Source: Inonotus obliquus | Taxonomy: Eukaryota; Basidiomycota; Agaricomycetes; Hymenochaetales; Hymenochaetaceae | NCBI GenBank assembly: GCA_032164295.1 | Contig: JAJHTX010000003.1 | Location: 496,001 to 560,000, forward strand | Length of the DNA stretch: 64,000 nucleotides | Direction: 5' to 3' | In this document: positions 34,401 through 49,085 of the stretch, in pieces | Numbering within the stretch: position 1 is the stretch's first letter | Layout of the letters: each line of letters starts with the position of its first letter | The notes under the pieces: generated by a model | The model's database searches: none | What the model saw: only the letters and a program-made list of their open reading frames with translations | What the model was told of the DNA's origin: nothing | Translations under genes and position numbers: made by a program

Positions 34401-37291
34401 AAATAGGGAAAAAACTGTAATGGTCCCGAAACTACGGGTTGGTGCCTTAATGTCGCAATACGCAATACACACGATAAGAACGTTGTCATTTACAGTTCGG
34501 TTTCGGGAGGAGAAACACCGCGATGAATTCGGCGGTCAGTTTTCGGATTTCGCGCGAACATAATGAAATGAATGAATTCTGTAGTGTTGGAAGCGGACGG
34601 ATACATCCATTGGACAGGAGGGACACGGATGAAGAGATGAAGAGATGGCGAGATGACGACGAGTACAACAATAAATTGACCACATGTTTATTTTCATATG
34701 TATTTTCCCAGGCACGTCATTCAGAATCGGACTGATCGACGCTTGGTCGCTTATGGTCAGAGTCTCGGTCGGTCGGAACTCTATCATCACCAGAATATGC
34801 GGGGTAACCAGAGGTACAACCCGTCATACCAAGAAATATCCCAGAGCGCATGACTCCACTCCTCCGACGGCAGGGAAGTACCCTTTCGTGAAACAGGAAT
34901 GGGAGGATATCTATCAACAGAATAAGATTTGTCGAAGTTGTACGTGTCTAACAGCCCGCACGGCCCGTCTCACCGCTGGCTGGAAGGAACAAATTTCATA
35001 ACTGTGACGCCGAGCTTGATGTATCTACACATACATTACGTCTCAAGACCATGTATGTAGATCTGGAAAAACAATTGCAGAATGGAATTTGTATGCAATC
35101 AAATTATCCGGTCAGCAGACATTAACATTACCTTCTTGTATCACCCACCTTATCCGCCCTGGCACATACATAGAATGAAATACTCAGGGGTATTATTCAA
35201 TGAGAGGGGCTTGGTAACAATTACGGTGGCAAAAGAAATACCGTCCTCGATCTAGGGGTACAAGACGAAGGGTGAGTAGATAAGGCCCAGGAACAACTTT
35301 TATGTACCAACTTGTGAAAATCACTCTCCGGACATTTTCTGGGCTGTGATGGCCCGGCTTCAAAGGGTAAGACATGTCTTGTACCGCGTCTTTTGACCGC
35401 GACCGCGGCTCGGCGCTCTCGTATGTACGTACGTACGAAGAATTGAGATGTCTAGGCACCGAACTTATCTTTTCTTGGATATGAAAGATATGACCACTTT
35501 CTTGGGAATCCTGTATAAGTCTCTAGGGGTAGAGATGGTAAGTGGCTTCTGTGCACACAAGAGGTTGTGCATTGCATAACCACGGGGAGGCAGAGCGAAA
35601 GAGGCAGTTTCAGATTGAGATTGTGAAAGTAGACCAGGGGAGACTAAGAACACATCGGATCAAATCAGACGTCCCAGCTATCTTTTGATATTGAGCGGTC
35701 ATGAAAAATATGTCCTGGCCTTTGCCGCGACACTCTTCTTCATTCTTGGCTCGCTTATGCAACTCCACTTGTCCCGACCAGCACAACGGGTCAATGACAC
35801 AGAAACTTGTTTGTTCCATGAAAGAGTACCCAATCTCGCATAGCTGATAGAGGCTGAAAATTTTTCATCTAAAACTGTGCATGTTCGCGGTGAATGATTT
35901 GATACCAGAACAGATGGATTTTAGGGCAATCACTTGCAGTGATAATCAAGATGTCAGATGGACAGAGGAACATAGTGATGAAGATGGCGTGCGATACGAC
36001 GCCAGACGTGTGGCTTGAAGTGCTTCAGTTGGTGCCGTTAGAACTTACAACATGCCGGGGAGGAGACATCCCAGCATGAGAAAACGTCCGGAATGAGCAT
36101 TGGGAAAGAGTGTGTTAGAGCTATTGCCTTTTCCTGTATGTGCCGTTGTTCTCTTCTCGCTGTGATTCTCATGCGGACCGGTTCGTTGTGGGATGCACAT
36201 GGGACGACCGGCAGAATCTCGAGGGCAGCGTTGAACAGAAGATGTGTAGATGATCGGAGGAGAGATCAGAATCAAAACTGGGAGATGGGGAGAGAATCCA
36301 TCTATGATACAAGGCGCAGAGATGCAAAGGCCGTGATTTGACAGAGGGTGAAAAACATAGGATATTGAGGAATCAGGCACAGAGAATACTGGGCGAATTG
36401 AATTAAATGAATGACTTGGCGGAAAGAGATGTTGCCTGGAATTACCTAATTAGGCGTGTGTCAAGACACACGGCGGTGTTGATATGATACCAGTGTGAGC
36501 GGGAATAGCCAGGGGGGCTGGTCTGGGCTCGGCACGTCGAATGTAAATCAAGATCTGTCCACCACGTCGTCCCTGACAAACCAGGCCCCTGCCACTTCCG
36601 GCCTTTTCTTCCCTCTGTGTCACTGTCACACATTATTAATACTGTTATCCTTTAGCTCAACAGGAACTTTGTTCTTAAAAAAATACACCGACGCCCACAG
36701 CCGCGCAAACGAACAGATCTAAAGAAGTCGGGGTTAGAACAAGTTGGTCAATGTGTTTTGCTCAGTGATGGATGATTTTAGATGCCTGTGGCACCCGGTG
36801 TCGCAGTCCCCGGGGGTCATGTCCAAATACGGGTTTTGCAATATTTGTTTTCCGAGATTTTTTTTTCTTGTGTTTCCTTCTTGCAGCTTCACGTCTCAGG
36901 TCAGGTACTATTTGAACCCACAATGCACAAGATCCCGTCTCGCCTTCGTATCTCCCCCGCCTTGCTGCCTCCCTCCCGACGCGCACTCTCCCCGTCGTAC
37001 TCGGCGCATCTCTTTCGCACCTCTTTCTGGGTCTTCACATTGTTCACCATTGTATAGTACCAAGATACCAAGCTCACCCGTGATTCAATGTACAGTCTCT
37101 TCTACCATGCTGATATAGTTGTTCTTACTGATCCTTGCTCTTCAACTCGCAAAGGTCCCTCACATCTACACATGCCAACACGCTACCTTCACCGTACGTT
37201 TCGGACTTTACCAGTCTTGCGGACGCTTCGTATCTGCATTTGATCCCGTGACCTCCCCGATAACTGACTGGCGTGCGCTTCACACAGGCCG
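31420..37291. other. Gene-poor 5.9 kb stretch
   Basis: I found no frame here with recognisable motifs, convincing splicing or start context on either strand. Simple sequence includes tttatttatttatt near 32930 and (ta)n near 34320. The right end near 37000-37290 should hold the promoter of the gene at 37292. Confidence 0.45.
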
Positions 37292-40075
37292 ATGGAACGC
37301 AAATCGCCTCCGTCTCGTGGCTCGCCTAAACATCGAGAGAACGGCAGTCTAGATTTGCCCAAGCGAGAAGTATCAAAGTCGCCAGAAGATCGGCGCATGC
37401 AAGAAAGTCCGAGTCCTGCTTCTTCAAACGCCACTCCACCCAGACGGATGCAAGATGAACAAGTTCCTTCCGCCGACGACTATGAAAAGGGCCTTGTTCT
37501 TTGCGGTACATGCGGCGAAGGTATACCATTTCGTGATCCACAGTCGGGAGGGTTTACTCTCAGACTTTGGGATATGCACCGAGACCAATGGTGAGTGAGC
37601 GTTCTTTTCGGTTCTCGGAATGACCAAGTTTGGAAAGGTCTCATCGTGGCTCATAATTATTTTGTATGCTATAGTCGCTCGCGACATAACCCGCAGCCAG
37701 AGCCGATAGTCTTTACTCCTGAGACGACGATGGACTCAATGGCCAATCCACCCTTAAAGAAACGTCGCGCAAAGCGGACAGAGGAAGAGCGGATTGAATA
37801 TCTCCGAACAGATCCTTACGTGGCACAATTTGAGCCCTACCGCGTCCTTTGCGGCTCTTGTAATAAATGGATCCGCTTACGACCCAATTCAACTTATTGT
37901 TCAATCCCGTGGGACGCCCATCGCAAGAGCTGTCTTTCTAAGAAAGCGTGAGGACCAATTTCACTAATCATTTCTCTTCTGTGGTCTCGGTCTACATCTG
38001 TCCTCTCACCCCTCGGGATTTCTTCGCTGATAGCCCTTCACGGCAATCATCGTTTCTCAAGAGCAGACAGTTGGGCGTATAGAGCATTGCATTTTCATGC
38101 AGACGGGTAGCGAATCTCCCGGATGTTCTGCTGCTATTTTTGCGCGGTCCTACCTCGGTCCGCGCGCCTCAATTTGCTTTGCTTCTCACGGGCTCGGTGC
38201 TACTCTACGCCCAAGTTTCATTTCACTGATCTGGTAGCTCCTGACCGGACGGAGGCCACCTATCTCCTAATCGATCAATGGTTCCTTATTTCAATATTCA
38301 CGTCCGAACTGCGCTGATATCGCGTACATCAGCTTAGCCAGGCACCCTTCTGATGAAGCGGCTTGGATTGCCCTCATGTTTGGGGAAACGAAAGTTGATG
38401 GCAATGTCGCGAAGCGTGTTGTATATTGCGCAGGAATCCAGTGCTTCGAATTCATCTGGGATTTTTTATTATTTTAGATTTCTTTCAATTCTTTTATTGA
38501 CATTTTCCCATTTACTGATATCCGTCATTCTCATTGCAGAGCTCTCCCTATTGACCATCGCTCAATCGATGTGAATGGGGCAACACCTGCTAGGGTACTG
38601 CCTTCTGTCGCCACGCTGACGGCGGGACACGGAAATGGTCCTGCGCCAAATGGACATGGGTCGGCTGGTGGAGGGGTGCATCCGCCCGCATCCCGGTTGC
38701 ATTCATCACTCGGTTCGGCTCCTCCCATGCTTAGCACCAAATCTCGCGCGCCGGCTCCCTATCTCGGTTCGCTGCCAGCTCCAGCTCCAGTGCCGCGTAA
38801 CGGTGCAGGTTCGCCGTATGCTACACCGACATCGTTGGCAAGTGGATCATACACTGATTGTTCGCCACCCACTATTTTGCGGGATATCGGACCAGGTCCT
38901 GGGTCCCTTGCCTCTCATGACGCGCGAAGAAAGAATGCAGAGCAAAGAGCTGCTGCTTTGAGAGCAGACCCGTTCCTTCGCGAGGTCGAACCGAACCGGG
39001 TATTCTGTGCGTTGTGCGGCAAGTGGGTGCAGCTTCGACAAGATAGTTCGTTCTGTGCCTACCCCTGGCATCAACATCGAAGCAAATGCTTAGCTCGATA
39101 GTAAGTCTTATGGAATATTTATCCTCCATGTGGGACTTATTCGGCCTCATAGTCAACGCCGACAAGAGAAAGCCCAGCATTACGCTCATGCTCCATCGCA
39201 TGGATTTGATCATGCGAGCTACAGGTCTTATGGTTCGCACGGGAGCGCTCATCCTGGGACCGACTTCGATGGAGATGGCTCCTTCGACGAAGACTTCGAT
39301 TCTGAAGAAGACTATCCGTCACGCCGACGCTACTCGATAGACGTAGATTCGGGCGATGAAGACGCGCACCATTATTCTCATGGTCAAGCGTCCTCACAGT
39401 CACATAGGCAAAGATATGAGAGGTCGACGGGTCACCCGTACGGGCGTCCCCCTGCGCCTGCTCCTTCGTATACCTATCCATCAGCACATACAAGCAGTTC
39501 TGGTCGTTACAAGATGTCACCACAAACTGCGTCGTTGGCCAGTCACCACAAGTACTCGTCTTCCTCTTATGCGCTGCGAAGGGCGCCTTCCAATGACCTT
39601 GATGACGTCTCAATGGATGAAGACGTTATGGAGGATGAGGAAGACGTTGATATGGGCGGTGAAGATGTCAGACGTGAACGCAGAGTCCGTTATGAGTATG
39701 ACCACGTCCAAAGATCTCCCCGCGAATACTCTCATAGTCGATCTCAACATGTTGTTCGCGCACCTCCTCTGGCCGACCTTCGTTCTGCAAGCGGACGGTA
39801 AGCACCTATCCTTGTCAATGTCCCTTAACAATACTTATGTCTTCCTGTCTATCAGTTTGGCATTCATTTCTTCGTCCGTAGAACATCTATTCGGGACAAC
39901 TTACGATCGCAGTGACGAACTCAGTATCGGAGGCTTGGTGAACTATCTCAATGCGGCCATGCCCACGGATAAGCATGACGATTTTGACGTGCAAGAGGTT
40001 ACACGTGCTGCGGCGTCGCTAGTGAAGTCTGGGGCTATCGTCTTGGAAGGGGACAGGTTGCGTCCTCGCGATTAA
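37292..40075 (+). CDS. Large protein with three zinc-finger-like C-x2-C..W-x2-H-x3-C repeats
   Basis: Five plus-strand exons join in phase: 37292-37590, 37675 to about 37948, about 38540-39100, about 39155-39799 and from about 39860 to 40075. The N-terminus is basic and SP-rich (MERKSPPSRGSPKHRENG). Three related modules follow: CGTCGEGI..WDMHRDQC, CGSCNKWIRLRPNSTYC..WDAHRKSC and CALCGKWVQLRQDSSFC..WHQHRSKC. The second and third are preceded by ADPF/TDPY-xx-x-EP-YRV/NRV. Then come Ala/Pro-rich and His/Tyr/Ser-rich linkers, an acidic patch (DVSMDEDVMEDEEDVDMGG) and a C-terminal winged-helix-like end (VTRAAASLVKSGAIVLEGDR). Cys/His spacing suggests zinc binding; a nuclear or chromatin role is a guess. 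The intron after exon 2 is unusually long (about 590 bp), so an exon may be missed there. Confidence 0.72.
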
Positions 40076-40115
40076 CGTGTGGGACTTGTAATGTTACGAA
40101 AGATTGTCTGGTAAC

Positions 40116-40250
40116 AATGGGTCAAAACCGTTATTCTCGAGCTCCTTGGTTGTTTCTTCTATTTTCCTTGCAATGTTATCAAATATCGCCTGGTAACAGT
40201 TTGCGTCTGTGGGTTAAAACCACTATTCATGGGCTCCTTGGTTGTTTTTT
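40116..40250 (+). repeat. Direct repeat downstream of the zinc-finger-like gene
   Basis: A unit resembling gggtcaaaaccgttattc..gggctccttggttgttt occurs twice (about 40116 and 40204). The region 40076-41548 has no other supported feature. Confidence 0.5.
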
Positions 40251-41548
40251 TCTATTCCTCTTTACTTTCCTTTTCCTTCTGTTTTGGGCTATTGGGTTTT
40301 TTTGGTTGCATGCACACATACCACCCAATGTATTTGTACTTGTATATGTATTTAAGGTTCATCATCAACACCGCCGTTCCATTGTAAAACATGGACGACC
40401 TTCATGTCTCACTTTCACCTATGTTACCTGGCTTCTACTGTTATTCGTCTACGAAATCTCCGCTTGATTATTTGTTTACTTCTTCGGTTCTTACTACATG
40501 CCTCGCTTACCCGTGATACCGTTACTATTTCACAACAAGTTGACTCCGCCTCCTCTCTGGAACTGCGATTTTATTTTCTCTCCTTGCTTATTTTCACTCA
40601 AGGCGTTGCCATTTCTAACCTTTCTCCGCTCTATTCGTTGTTCCTGATGCGTTCCGATCGCAGCGTCGAATGCGCGATCTCCGTAGTGCCGTTAGCCCTT
40701 GTTTCGGGCAAATATGTCAATGTGGCGAGTGTATGTACGACGGACATACGGGGTTATTATCGCGTATTTTTTGTTCTTCCCGCGTCTTGGTACTAGTCTT
40801 GGTCAATGGTCAATGATGCGTATGCGTATATCTTCTAATTCCGCAACCCCCGAGCAAAGTGAATTTTCTTGTTTGAGGCCCCCGAGGTATCTGTGCGCCA
40901 CGAAAGGATAATAAAGGTAATTGGTTTATTTATGGATTCGAAGGAGCGGGTGTTCGTTCGGTTGTCGGTTGGTTGACATGTCAATATCATTGCCAAGCTT
41001 TTGCTTCCAAGCCGAGTAATAGTGTAATGTTGCGCAAAGGTGACGTAGTATCAGGTCATTCTCGTGTGTAGCGTCAATCGTCGAATGGCAGAAGGTTGAG
41101 AAACAAATGAGCTAGCTGCCTTGTTCTTCGTACCCAAAAAACCTCTACTGTGTGATGTGCGATGTGAAGCCGAGATCACCTCAGACTACATTGGAAGGAC
41201 AAAAGAGAATAGATGCCAATGCCTTATGCTCATGTCAGGCCGACTGCAGAACTGATCGTGCCGAGACAGTTAATAATGACAGAAGTCACGTCTTGAGGTC
41301 TTGCCGACGTACGGCAGATTACGAAAATAACTCTGTGCCGAGAGTACTTACAGGTCCAGGCCGAAGAATGACAGCCTCCTGATCTTCGTGCCCTACTGGT
41401 CGTCATTGCAAAGCCACTGGCCGGGAGTAAGGATGATCATGTAGGATGTTGCCGTCACGAGGTGTCTCTACTCTAAATCTAAATTGAGCAGTACACGTGA
41501 GACGTGACGAAGAACTCTTCCAGAAAGAAAGATAGGGGTACTATTGTG

Positions 41549-42804
41549 CCGTCGGATGCAATACCCCGCGTATTGGTGATTTCAGAACTGCAAGAAGTCA
41601 TTGGCCATTCTACGGCACTTGGACGGAAGGACACAGGTACGTTGCGCTAGGTTGTGCAAAGCGTGGACAGATACTTGTATACGTTATATCTCGTTTCCGA
41701 GATTTGGAGAGTGTTATTCTGGAGTTCCTTGCTCGTTCCTCACGACAATAGTACCATGTTCACTCCCAAACTTTTTCGATTATTGTCGACTTTTCCTCGC
41801 CTCCAGTCAATCCGAAACTCTTGTCCTCGTTTATACTATACCCCACCCAACTACAACTTTCTTCGTCCATGCCGAATGGGACGTTCCCTGTGCTGAAGGA
41901 AATGTTTATACACGCAGCATCACATTCTCTGGGCACCGCCCTCCGAGACTTAGGTCCTATACTTGAGACTTTGACAACGCTGACCATTGGCTGTCGGAAT
42001 CACGCCACTCCTGAAATCTGCCATGGAATGTTTACCACGATATCACAAAGTTGTCCAATGCTCGTGTCTCTGGAGGTTATAGCATGTACATCACTCAACG
42101 AAGTCGGTGGTAAACTCAAATCCACAGAGGATTGGCGACTCGAAACTCCTAGTCCGCATAGTGGAGAACTGCGCCGGCAGTATTTGTCTCTAGATGCCAT
42201 TTTCTATTTTTGGGCTTCAATTCCTTCGGCGACTCACTATCATGCTCGACTACGTGTTGCCGATTGACGATCGTGGGTTACAGCAAGCCCTGCAGAGCCG
42301 CGAAGTACCGTTTGATGTTCTCCAGCTTTCGTGGACACCTAGACGGTTGGATATAGATCAGCCTCGGTTGACGTTAGGAGCACTAGACATCGTCGCTCAA
42401 TACTGTCCAACGATCAGGATTCTATCGTTGCTTCTGCGCGTGGAACACAGCTACCAGCGACCCTTCGAGTCATATTCGTTTACTTCCCTAGAGGAGATGA
42501 ACTTTGGCCTTTCGTACCTTACACGCGACGTTGCTCTTATATGCAAAGTGACCAAACGGCTTTCCGAGTTATTCAGCTGCAACAATATCGGTATTCCAGA
42601 AATCTAAGCCAGCCTTCGTACTGGAAAATTCGAAAAATGCCAGTTTTAGAACGAGTAGTGAAGATAAATGAGGAAAATAAGAGTTGGGTGAATATAGTTT
42701 CCGTCATGGATGTTTCACGCAGTGGAGAGGCTGGAAAGGGTTTGAGAAAGTTCGCTCGATCTGAAGGTCGGATTAGGGATAATAGAGGCTCATCAGGAGA
42801 TTGA
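41549..42804 (+). pseudogene. F-box/LRR copy 2, internally deleted
   Basis: Inverted duplicate of 14307-16159. The ATG is changed (CCG before SDAIPRVLVISELQE). After CIRY it jumps to FPRFGECYSG-equivalent sequence, so about 600 bp of the middle is missing. It keeps the same frame break before FTPKLFRLLSTFPRL, then runs to SGEAGKGLRKFARSEGRI with additional shifts. Confidence 0.8.
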
Positions 42805-43287
42805 CCCCGTGGAAATGGAACGTCACCGCGTGTCGAGTCCATCTGGTAGAGGGTGCCATAGACGAAAATATATCCCCTATTTTGACCTTTTGAGCCATGT
42901 ATTAGATAATCTAGCTTAAATCGGACAGATACTTACGTCCACTCACTATTAATGCATATAGAACCCCCGTCCCAGATACACTTGTACAGTCATAAAATAG
43001 ACGGACAGATATACTATGTGAATACCTGTGTGAGTTTGGCAATAGATAACCTGTGTAGATCTATTTCGGACAGCACAAGGCACATATTCTGACATAATGT
43101 AGATTGAAAGTCCGCTCAATCTGACATAATTTGTATTGAAAGTCCGCTCAAATTACAAATCTTCACTTTATTAGAAATAAATAAATAAATACAAATAATG
43201 TATGTTTACACGTTTTGTGACACGAATTAATATTAATGGAAAGCGAGTCCTGCCGCATGACCAACCGGGAGACAAGTTATCACCTAC
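42805..43287. repeat. Spacer with 32 bp tandem duplication
   Basis: Units at 43088-43119 and 43120-43151 (tctgacataatgtagattga and following) are tandem and nearly identical. A short (aaat)n run follows near 43175. No gene is seen. Confidence 0.55.
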
Positions 43288-44505
<1,218 letters not shown>

Positions 44506-45249
44506 GAGGTCGGACTGGAGCAGAGAAACAAAGATGTGAAGAAAGAAAGAAGACATGGTCAGCAAGAACAGTTTGACGAACAGAACACACATAGCAAAGG
44601 CATAAATGATGACGCAGACAAGGAGTGACTTACCATGCCTAGTCACGTAGAGTGAAGATGTCCGAATAGACTCAGAGTGGGCAATAAGAAAGATCTAGAA
44701 GAGTAAGTAAGATACGAATAGGGAGTGATTCCTCTGTAGAGGGTGTGGGAGTAAGGGAAGGTGTTTGCGGGGCAAGCGACATGGTGGCAAGAAGTTAAGA
44801 GAGGGTACGTACGGTGGCACACATGTGCAATGCGTTGAAGTCAAATCTGACCTCGACGCGTCCATACTAGATCGACACAGGGAATATATGATTATCTGGC
44901 ACAAGCTGCACCAGATAATGTAGTGTTATCTACCGACTGACTGCAATAGACTTTCTCTGGGTAAACAGCTATACGTAAACACAGACCATTTGATTCTATC
45001 TTGTCCACACTTCGTCTAGATGATCTGCGAGTGGTACTTTGATAGATGAACAAAGTAGGTATCTTTTCGTCTATACTGAAAATGAGACAGACAATCTATT
45101 TCTAATTTTGATGATACTTCTCCAGGTGTCCTTCGTTTATCTGGACAGCCTCTACCAGATGGACCCGACACGCAGTGCGTGTAAGACAAGTGTATCAAAG
45201 GTGTGCCACATGTTTACTTTCCCCTCTGAAGAATCAGTTTCATCATGCG
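44506..45249. other. Spacer, nothing recognised
   Basis: No supported gene between the USP fragment and the duplicated segment. Confidence 0.4.
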
Positions 45250-45665
45250 ATTCTAACTAGGACTGATTTCTTGTTTCGCAAGTTTACGCTGTAGAGAGTG
45301 GTGTAGTGCGAATCCGTTCTTGCGGCCGCGTAAACTTTCTTGATGTCCACCGTGACGGTGCAAGATTTCTTGTTGTAGAAGCAGTTGCTGGGTCTGTATG
45401 TAGTCTTTCCTTCCTTGCCCTAGAAAAGATAGAGTCGGGGGTTTTCTTGTGAAGTATAAATAATTTGAAATCAATTTTTGTTTGAACCAACAAGCATCGA
45501 AAAATACATCCGTATTCTTATCCACTTTGACAAATGAATGATACCTGATTAGACAAGGACATCATTTCATCCTCAGAGGATACGTCGATCACCTCGGAAA
45601 CTTGAGAACCGAACCGTAGATTGGAACGAGAAGTTGATCATATCTGTGTAGATAGCAAGTACTTT
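45250..45665 (-). repeat. Dispersed duplicated segment, longer-ORF copy
   Basis: Reverse-complement match to 13780-14250. The minus-strand frame includes KPPTLSFLGQGRKDYIQTQQ and ends KLAKQEISPS. The other copy is broken. Family unknown. Confidence 0.55.
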
Positions 45666-46045
45666 GAAGGGCGAGCCCTTTTGTTCTAGCCAAACATGGA
45701 CTAGATAAATGCGCAAGTTCGAGGGGTCGAAATTTCCGTCGGTGTTCTGGACTCTCAGTATTTGTCATCACATCATGTTCCCCACGTTTTAGTCCAGAGA
45801 CTAAGGTTTCTATTTCCATCAGGAGCGAGTACGTTCCTCGCCTATCGTATGCATTGTATTCACTCCAAGTGGTATTTCTCTGGGAAGTCGATGATGTACT
45901 ATCAAACAATCGAAGCCATCTTTTATGGATTTCAATTCTTGTACTTTAGACAATATATCAGGCAGCCCTTGGTCACGTCACGTACTCCGACATCGAGTCT
46001 ATCCAAAATACTCGAGCGAGGTGAAGACCATCAATCCAAAGATCA

Positions 46046-49000
46046 TCAAGACGACCCGAACAATGCTTCCAGGAAGGCCGTAGAGTTCGGCGGACGACCC
46101 AGGAAGTGCTATAACCGAAAGTATCAGAAAGTATTACTTTGTCAGTCGGATGATCCAGACGCACCTTCAAAGAATCCAGTTCGTCCCTGCTACCTCCTGG
46201 AAGTAAGATCTCATTATTGTACCTCTTTCCAAGTTCTGGATCTAGTGGATCTTTCTTGAAGACAGTCGCGTACATGTCAGCAGCGAAAACGAGAGAATAC
46301 ATGTATCTGAACCATAAATTAACGAGGTGAATGGTGTTTTGAAAGGTTGAGATTCGTACCCGTAATAACCGGCATCGTAACCGCCAGTGATATGACTGAA
46401 CGTGCCCTGTCCAGATTCGGGCACATCAGAGCCTTTCACTAAGGAGATTGACTCCCGTAGATTGTTCCACAATGCCGTGTAGTCTTCGGATTCTGTAATG
46501 CAATGAATTAGTCCAAACAGGGCCTTGGAATCGCGAAAGAATCTTACTCTGGTCAGTATGGACTTTGATGTCAAATTTGGCGAAGAAGAGTTGCCGGAGG
46601 TAGAATAATCCGACGTTGATATATCGACTATGGCAAGGCATTAGAGCCACGCTACCGGGAAGGATCTTTAGAATGCTCACCTGTCTATGATCTTCTTGAT
46701 GAGCTCATCCGACAGAGGCTCTTTCTTTTCGAAGTGCTGAGACATTCGCTTCAGAACTTTGGGTTCCCAGCACCTGGTTGGGAATTAGATCGCGAACAGC
46801 AGAATCTGAAACAGAGCCATACCAGTTCTCTAACATCTGAGACGGCGCCTCGACGAAGTCCCGGGCAACGCTATCACAAATGCATAAGTGATTAACGCAA
46901 AATCAACGCAGACGATTCACTCACCTCGTTCCATGGAAACGCGGGAACCGTGTCTTGCTGAGAAGACCGTGGAAGACGTGGCCCATTTCATGGAAGAATG
47001 TCACGACATCGTCGTGTCGCATAAGCGCAGGTCGTTCAGGAGTCGGTTTCGCCAAGTTCGCTACCATGGCAGTAACAGGATAGTTCCGCTTTCCATCAGG
47101 AAGATCGTAGCCTGGGATTAGTGGCCAGACCGCTGCATGTGAATATTTTGCCTCTGAGAGGTCACTGTGAGATTCTTATCATCATACAGACATAGAGATG
47201 GAAATACCTCGAGGGAAGAGGTCTAAATGGCAATATCCTACGAAGCCGCTCTCGTCTTTGGCATCCTGTTCCCATACTGCGAATAGCTCCGCATCTGCAC
47301 ATAATCTAATGAGGGTGCACCTCAGTGGTACCAGACAAAATTGACAGACCTGGATGCCAGAGCTCAGCCGTCTTGATCGGCTCGAAGCGAACACCGAGAA
47401 GGGTCTGATAAATCTCGAGGACAGCAGGGACAACAAAGGATACGGGGAAATACTCTTTGACGAGCGAGTCATCAAGCGAAAGATGTTCCTCGGTATATTT
47501 CCTATCGTAATAGCGATAGTCCCAGCTAAGACATTAACGCATCTCAGCTCATATCGAGAATATGGCCCAAGGAAGCAATGCGTACATGTAGAATTCGCCA
47601 TCGAAGGAAAGCCCCAGTGACTTGTGCTCTTTCTGCTTCAGAGCTAGCAGAGTGGCGCGATCCTTCGTACCGACAGGGCGCAGTTTCTGCTCAATATCAT
47701 CAAGGAACTTGACACATATGAATGAGTCATTGTTGATTGCCTCCTATTTTCCCGGCCAACGTACCTCGTTTACGCCCTTAGCGGATTTAGCCATCTTCTC
47801 TTCAGTGATATAGTCCGCCCATGTTGCATAGCCGAGAATTGGGGCAAGCTCACGGCGTATTTCGAGTACCATGTTCAGTATCGGGACGTTCACTTTCAGA
47901 CGATCCTCGTAGCTTGAGAAAGCTCTCCTACGTGTCTCGGGATTTTGCGCGTATTTGAACTGTGGCCCAGGTTGAGATCAAGATAATTACAGAAGATGAG
48001 GCTGCGTACCAGAGGGAATACATCCGGAGTTTTATGCGTAATACCGTAAGTGACCTTGCCTCCTTCAGTTCGCTTCTCATATCCCGAGACAACGTCAGCA
48101 GGAACCCCTTTCAGTTCCTCTTCTGTGAAGTAGATTTTTCCCTACAGAATCCCTCGACTTAGCGTGCTTTGACAACAATTGAGGTGGATAAACTCACAGC
48201 TTCCTCGTTGAAATTTTTCTGTACGAAAGTTCATTGTAAAATCATGCGAATTACGACACGTCCTTAATAACTTACGCTGAATTCCACGCAAAGCTGCGAC
48301 AGATGCTTCTTTTTGATCGTTAGGAGCTTCCTCTTATCTTCGGGAAGATCCAATCCTGCACGTTTGCCATCAAGCAACATCTTGTCGACTAGCCTCTGCT
48401 CCTCTGGGCTGAGATTCACGCCTTGAGCTTTGATGTTAGCTTCTGCGTTCTTCTTTGCCTGAAATACATCGACGCGCATTTCAATCTCTACAAGGAAGCC
48501 TCTGACGAGGACTTCCGCCTGGCTGGATGCATCACGCAATTCCTTGTCTGTAGAGACGTTTTGGTAGAAGAGGACGGGTTCGAGTAGTTGCAGATCGGCC
48601 TCTGCCTTTGAGAGTTCTACAAACACCTAAACAACGATGGTGAGTATGCATTGCATTTGCAGGAAGATCACAAGGCTTACGGATTCAAAGTTGCACTCGC
48701 TCGCATCAAGAGCAGCGATCTTATCGAACACTTGCTTTACATTGTCAATCGTCTTCTTCACGAGCTCCTGAATGTCCCCAGGTGTGTGCTTCCACGTCGG
48801 CGGAGGCTGGGGCGGGGTGAGAGCTGACATATTTGTGGTAGACAGAGAAGAGGAGAGGAAGGAACTTGTTGATGCGAAGCGACTAAATGAAGGTATCTTG
48901 GCCAAGGATGGGCGACTCAGGATAGAGGTCACGAGCGCGTTCCTTGTGGGTGATGTCGATGGCGATGGCGATAGAAGCACATAGTGTCTCTTTCGTACGG

Positions 49001-49085
49001 CCCGTGCTGCTAGGGAGTGAGTCCGAATGAATGGACGCAAGCCTGATGCTCGCAAGCTCAGCGACGACGGACGCGAGCTGAGCAT
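46046..49085 (-). CDS. M3-family oligopeptidase (thimet oligopeptidase/saccharolysin-like)
   Basis: About a dozen minus-strand exons join with consistent phases into a protein of roughly 770 aa. Residues 1-85 are Arg/Ser-rich without acids (MLSSRPSSLSLRASGLRPF), like a mitochondrial presequence. A second Met begins MSALTPPQPPPTWKHTPGDI, where cytosolic Prd1-type enzymes start. The helical lid follows, then FYIWDYRYYDRKY, ELWHPDAELFAVWE, the zinc site HDDVVTFFHEMGHVFHGL with its downstream EAPSQMLENW glutamate, YLRQLFFAKFDIKVH, and the substrate-binding GGYDAGYYGY. It ends FLEALFGSS. Family members cut short cytosolic or organellar peptides. The truncated inverted copy lies at 28533-31057. Confidence 0.88.

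Noticed and set aside
36744..37118. 124-codon plus-strand frame upstream of the zinc-finger-like gene
   Set aside because: Cys/Phe/Ser-rich with pyrimidine-rich DNA; looks like promoter or 5' UTR composition, no motif.
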